A stretch of DNA of 14,988 nt, taken from contig CAMZHY010000026.1 in the NCBI GenBank assembly GCA_947307005.1, positions 1-14,988 on the forward strand, in the 5' to 3' direction. A model generated the notes under the pieces. It made no database searches. It was not told where the DNA came from and saw only the letters and a program-made list of their open reading frames with translations. Below, one piece after another: positions 12,892 to 14,988 of this stretch. Each line of letters begins with the position of its first letter. Within the stretch, counting starts at the first letter, position 1. Source of the DNA: an uncultured Planctomycetaceae bacterium (GTDB taxonomy: Bacteria; Planctomycetota; Planctomycetia; Pirellulales; Thermoguttaceae). The position numbers and the translations under genes were made by a program.

Positions 12892-14724
12892 ATGAAAATC
12901 GAATTGAAGCGGAAACTTGCGAGCCTAACCGTCGCGACGTGCATGGCGCTCGCGTCGTTCTTTGCCGTTATGAACGCGAGCCCGGCGTTCGCGCAGTCCG
13001 TCGATCCGGCGACCGTCGTCGCGCTGCCGCAGGGTTTTGCGGACGACCTCGCTCCGAACGCGGTGCAAGACCAGCGCGTGCGGCAGTATCTGTATCCGAA
13101 GCGAATCGTCTGGAGGTCGGAAACGGGCGTTAAGAACGTGGAAAAACTCTTAGAGCCGGTTTTGGGCCAGACGTCGACGTCGATCATGGGCGACGAGAAT
13201 CAGGCGTGCGTTCTCTCGAAGGGCGGCGCGATTCTCTTCGATTTCGGGTGCGAAATTCACGGCTCATTCCGCGTCGAGGCGCGCGACCTCAAGCCGGGCA
13301 AATCGAGCGTCGGCAAGACGGTCAAGCTCCGCGTTCGATTCGGCGAATCGGTCGACGAAGCCAATTCGACGGTCGGCGAAAAGGGCGCGATTAACGAACA
13401 TTCGACGCGCGATCAAGTGATCGAGGTTCCGTGGCTCGGCGCCGTCGAATGCGGCGAATCCGCGTTCCGCTTCGTCCGCGTCGATCTTGTCGACGACGAC
13501 GCGAAGCTCATTTTCGACTCCGCGCGCGCGATCTTCATCTATCGCGACATGCCGCGTCTGGGTCAGTTCAAATCCTCCGACGAGCGCCTCAACAAGGTCT
13601 GGGACGTCGCGGCGCGCACCGTCCATCTGACGATGCAGCAGTACGTCTTTGAAGGCGCGAAACGCGACCGGCTCGTATGGTACGGCGACTTCACGCCCCA
13701 GACGATGACCGCGCTCCGCGTCTTTGGCGACTCCAAAGTCCTGCGCGACACGCTCGGACGCTACGCCCGCGAAACGTGGCCCCTCCCGAAGTGGATGAAC
13801 GGCATGCCGAACTACTCGCTCTGGTGGCTCATTACGATCGGGGACGAATACCGTCATACGGGCGACAAAGAGATCGTTCTTGAGCAGTGGGATTATGTGA
13901 AGGGGCTCGTCGATCAGCTCCTGCCCTATATCGGCAAAGACGGACACGCGCAGTTCCCGAGTCCGTTCTTAGACTGGCCGACGAACGACAAGCCCGCCGC
14001 GTTGGACGCGGGCACGCACGCGACGTTCGCGCTCGCGTTTGACCGGATCGCGGAAATGGCGGCGATCGTCGGCGACGCGAAGACGGAAAAGCTCGCGAAG
14101 GATTCGGCGGCGAAGGTGCGTTCGTTCCATCCGTCGAACGCCGCGAACAAGCAGGCGGCGGCGCTCCTCGCGCTCGCGGGAATCGAACGCGACGGCGAGA
14201 ATAACGTCGCGACGGTCGCGAAGAACGGCGCGGAAGGGTTCTCCACGTTCTACGGCTACTATATGCTCGAGGCGCTTTCGGCGGGCGGCAAAGATCAGGT
14301 CGCGATCGACGTTTGCCGCGACTATTGGGGCGCGATGATCGACGTCGGCGCGACGACCTTCTGGGAAGATTTCGACCTCAAATGGCTCGAAAACGCCGGA
14401 CGCATCGACGAAGCGACGCCCGAAGGGCTCGAGAGTCTCCACGGCGACCGCGGCGCGTACTGTTATATCGGGCTGCGTCATTCGCTGTGCCACGGCTGGG
14501 CGTCGGGACCCGCCGCGTGGATGAGCGCGCACGTCCTCGGCGTGACCCCGATCGAACCGGGCTTCAAGAAGGCGCGCGTCAAGCCGTTCCTCGGCGACCT
14601 CGACTGGGTCGAAGGAACCGTCCCCACCCCGTTCGGCGTCATTAAAGTCCGCGCCGACAAACAGAAGGACGGCTCCGTCAAGACGAAGATCGAAGCTCCG
14701 AAAGAAGTTGAAATCGTCGAATAA
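12892..14724 (+). CDS. Secreted alpha-L-rhamnosidase, GH78-type
   Basis: The enzyme should cleave terminal alpha-L-rhamnose from plant or bacterial glycans outside the cytoplasm. From ATG 12892 (GGGAG at 12881-12885) the 610-residue product has a signal peptide: basic MKIELKRK, a hydrophobic core, and likely cleavage after AFA (residue 34). A beta-sandwich region (about 60-200, with DFGCEIHG near 117) leads to the six-hairpin catalytic barrel (about 205-560). Barrel features are RDRLVWYGDF with Asp259, Trp263 and Asp266, TTFWEDFD with Glu492, and CHGWASGPAAWMSAHVLGV. A final beta domain has EGTVPTPFGVIKV. By family analogy Glu492 is a candidate catalytic base and the RDR...GD segment lies in the active site; I infer this and did not align it. 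It is short for GH78 and lacks accessory carbohydrate-binding modules. A six-hairpin glycosidase of another specificity is the alternative. Confidence 0.85.
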   Translation: MKIELKRKLASLTVATCMALASFFAVMNASPAFAQSVDPATVVALPQGFADDLAPNAVQDQRVRQYLYPKRIVWRSETGVKNVEKLLEPVLGQTSTSIMGDENQACVLSKGGAILFDFGCEIHGSFRVEARDLKPGKSSVGKTVKLRVRFGESVDEANSTVGEKGAINEHSTRDQVIEVPWLGAVECGESAFRFVRVDLVDDDAKLIFDSARAIFIYRDMPRLGQFKSSDERLNKVWDVAARTVHLTMQQYVFEGAKRDRLVWYGDFTPQTMTALRVFGDSKVLRDTLGRYARETWPLPKWMNGMPNYSLWWLITIGDEYRHTGDKEIVLEQWDYVKGLVDQLLPYIGKDGHAQFPSPFLDWPTNDKPAALDAGTHATFALAFDRIAEMAAIVGDAKTEKLAKDSAAKVRSFHPSNAANKQAAALLALAGIERDGENNVATVAKNGAEGFSTFYGYYMLEALSAGGKDQVAIDVCRDYWGAMIDVGATTFWEDFDLKWLENAGRIDEATPEGLESLHGDRGAYCYIGLRHSLCHGWASGPAAWMSAHVLGVTPIEPGFKKARVKPFLGDLDWVEGTVPTPFGVIKVRADKQKDGSVKTKIEAPKEVEIVE

Positions 14725-14768
14725 TAGAGCGTCGTCGCGACGCGTTCTTAAACGCTTATAAACGACAA

Positions 14769-14809
14769 GCGCCGCCGGAGTTATAAAACTCCGGCGGCGC
14801 GTTTCTTTT
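14769..14809. terminator. Strong terminator after the rhamnosidase gene
   Basis: GCGCCGCCGGAGTT (14769-14782) and AACTCCGGCGGCGC (14787-14800) form a perfect 14-bp stem with an ATAA loop, then GTTTCTTTT. It sits between convergent genes and may also stop the minus-strand gene from the right, though its T-run there is poor. Confidence 0.9.
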
Positions 14810-14878
14810 CGTGAAAGGAAAACGTTAAAAATCGAGTTCGCTTTTGTCGTTTGGCGCGCGGAAGCCAATTTCGTCGCT

Positions 14879-14988
14879 TTACGAAGGTTCGGAACGTTCT
14901 TTCTTTTCGTAAAAACCGCGTTCTCGATGATCGAAGACGTAATACCGACAGCTTTTCCATTTGTCGAAATCGACGTCGCCGACTTCTT
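14879..14988 (-). CDS. C-terminal end of an unrecognised protein (partial)
   Basis: On the minus strand an open frame enters from the window edge and ends at TAA (14881-14879). The 35 visible residues include EVGDVDFDKWKSCRYYVFDH, then RERGFYEKKERSEPS. The mix of acidic, aromatic and basic residues and the charged tail look like real protein. The other two frames on that strand read as Arg-rich noise. I cannot name the family. It is convergent with the rhamnosidase gene, with the 14769-14809 hairpin between them; 14810-14878 shows nothing else. Confidence 0.5.
   Translation of the reverse strand, partial: EVGDVDFDKWKSCRYYVFDHRERGFYEKKERSEPS

Overview
The window reads as a housekeeping and sugar-catabolism stretch of a bacterial chromosome. 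It is moderately GC-rich and thick with CGTC/GACG words. A member of the Planctomycetota, possibly a gut-associated Pirellulales-type lineage, is my best guess. The reasons are the long protein with an excisionase-like helix-turn-helix, an Asp/Ser-rich middle and a C-terminal membrane helix (a layout I associate with planctomycetes), the secreted rhamnosidase, and the short-operon organisation. The assignment rests on family recall, not on a marker gene. TGA, TAA and normal Shine-Dalgarno sites are used throughout, so the genetic code is the standard bacterial one.

Layout, left to right. (1) 1-1465: the 3' end of murB, then argJ (arginine biosynthesis), closed by a hairpin terminator that can work on both strands. 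(2) 1491-4258: a divergent regulator/target unit. On the minus strand lies an Rrf2-family regulator with a cysteine motif of the Fe-S type, interrupted by one in-frame TGA. On the plus strand lie cysK and nadA, 29 bases apart. Between them are a promoter for each direction, a perfect 8+9+8 inverted repeat covering the cysK -10 box, and a separate inverted repeat covering the regulator's own -10 and start site. (3) 4259-5860: metY (O-acetylhomoserine sulfhydrylase) with its leader and a terminator. (4) 5861-8436: glgP (alpha-glucan phosphorylase), preceded by a 460-base intergenic region and followed by a strong terminator. (5) 8461-9136: a well-formed promoter, a long leader, and a small exported or membrane-anchored protein whose gene appears frameshifted near its 3' end. 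(6) 9388-11019: the helix-turn-helix/acidic/transmembrane protein and a textbook terminator. (7) 11020-12740: an FAD-dependent oxidoreductase of the phytoene desaturase/retinol saturase type, with a 13-bp hairpin at the predicted transcript start. (8) 12816-14809: a secreted GH78-type alpha-L-rhamnosidase, with a 14-bp-stem terminator. (9) 14879-14988: the C-terminal end of a minus-strand gene that runs off the window.

How they fit together: cysK and metY fix sulfide into cysteine and homocysteine. NadA is an oxygen-sensitive [4Fe-4S] enzyme, and it is placed under the same predicted operator as cysK. A sulfur- or Fe-S-responsive Rrf2 switch for cysteine and NAD synthesis is therefore the main regulatory reading of the window, and the broken regulator frame is its main puzzle. 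The rhamnosidase and glucan phosphorylase point to polysaccharide use and glycogen turnover. I see no CRISPR array, transposon, tRNA, rRNA or phage module.
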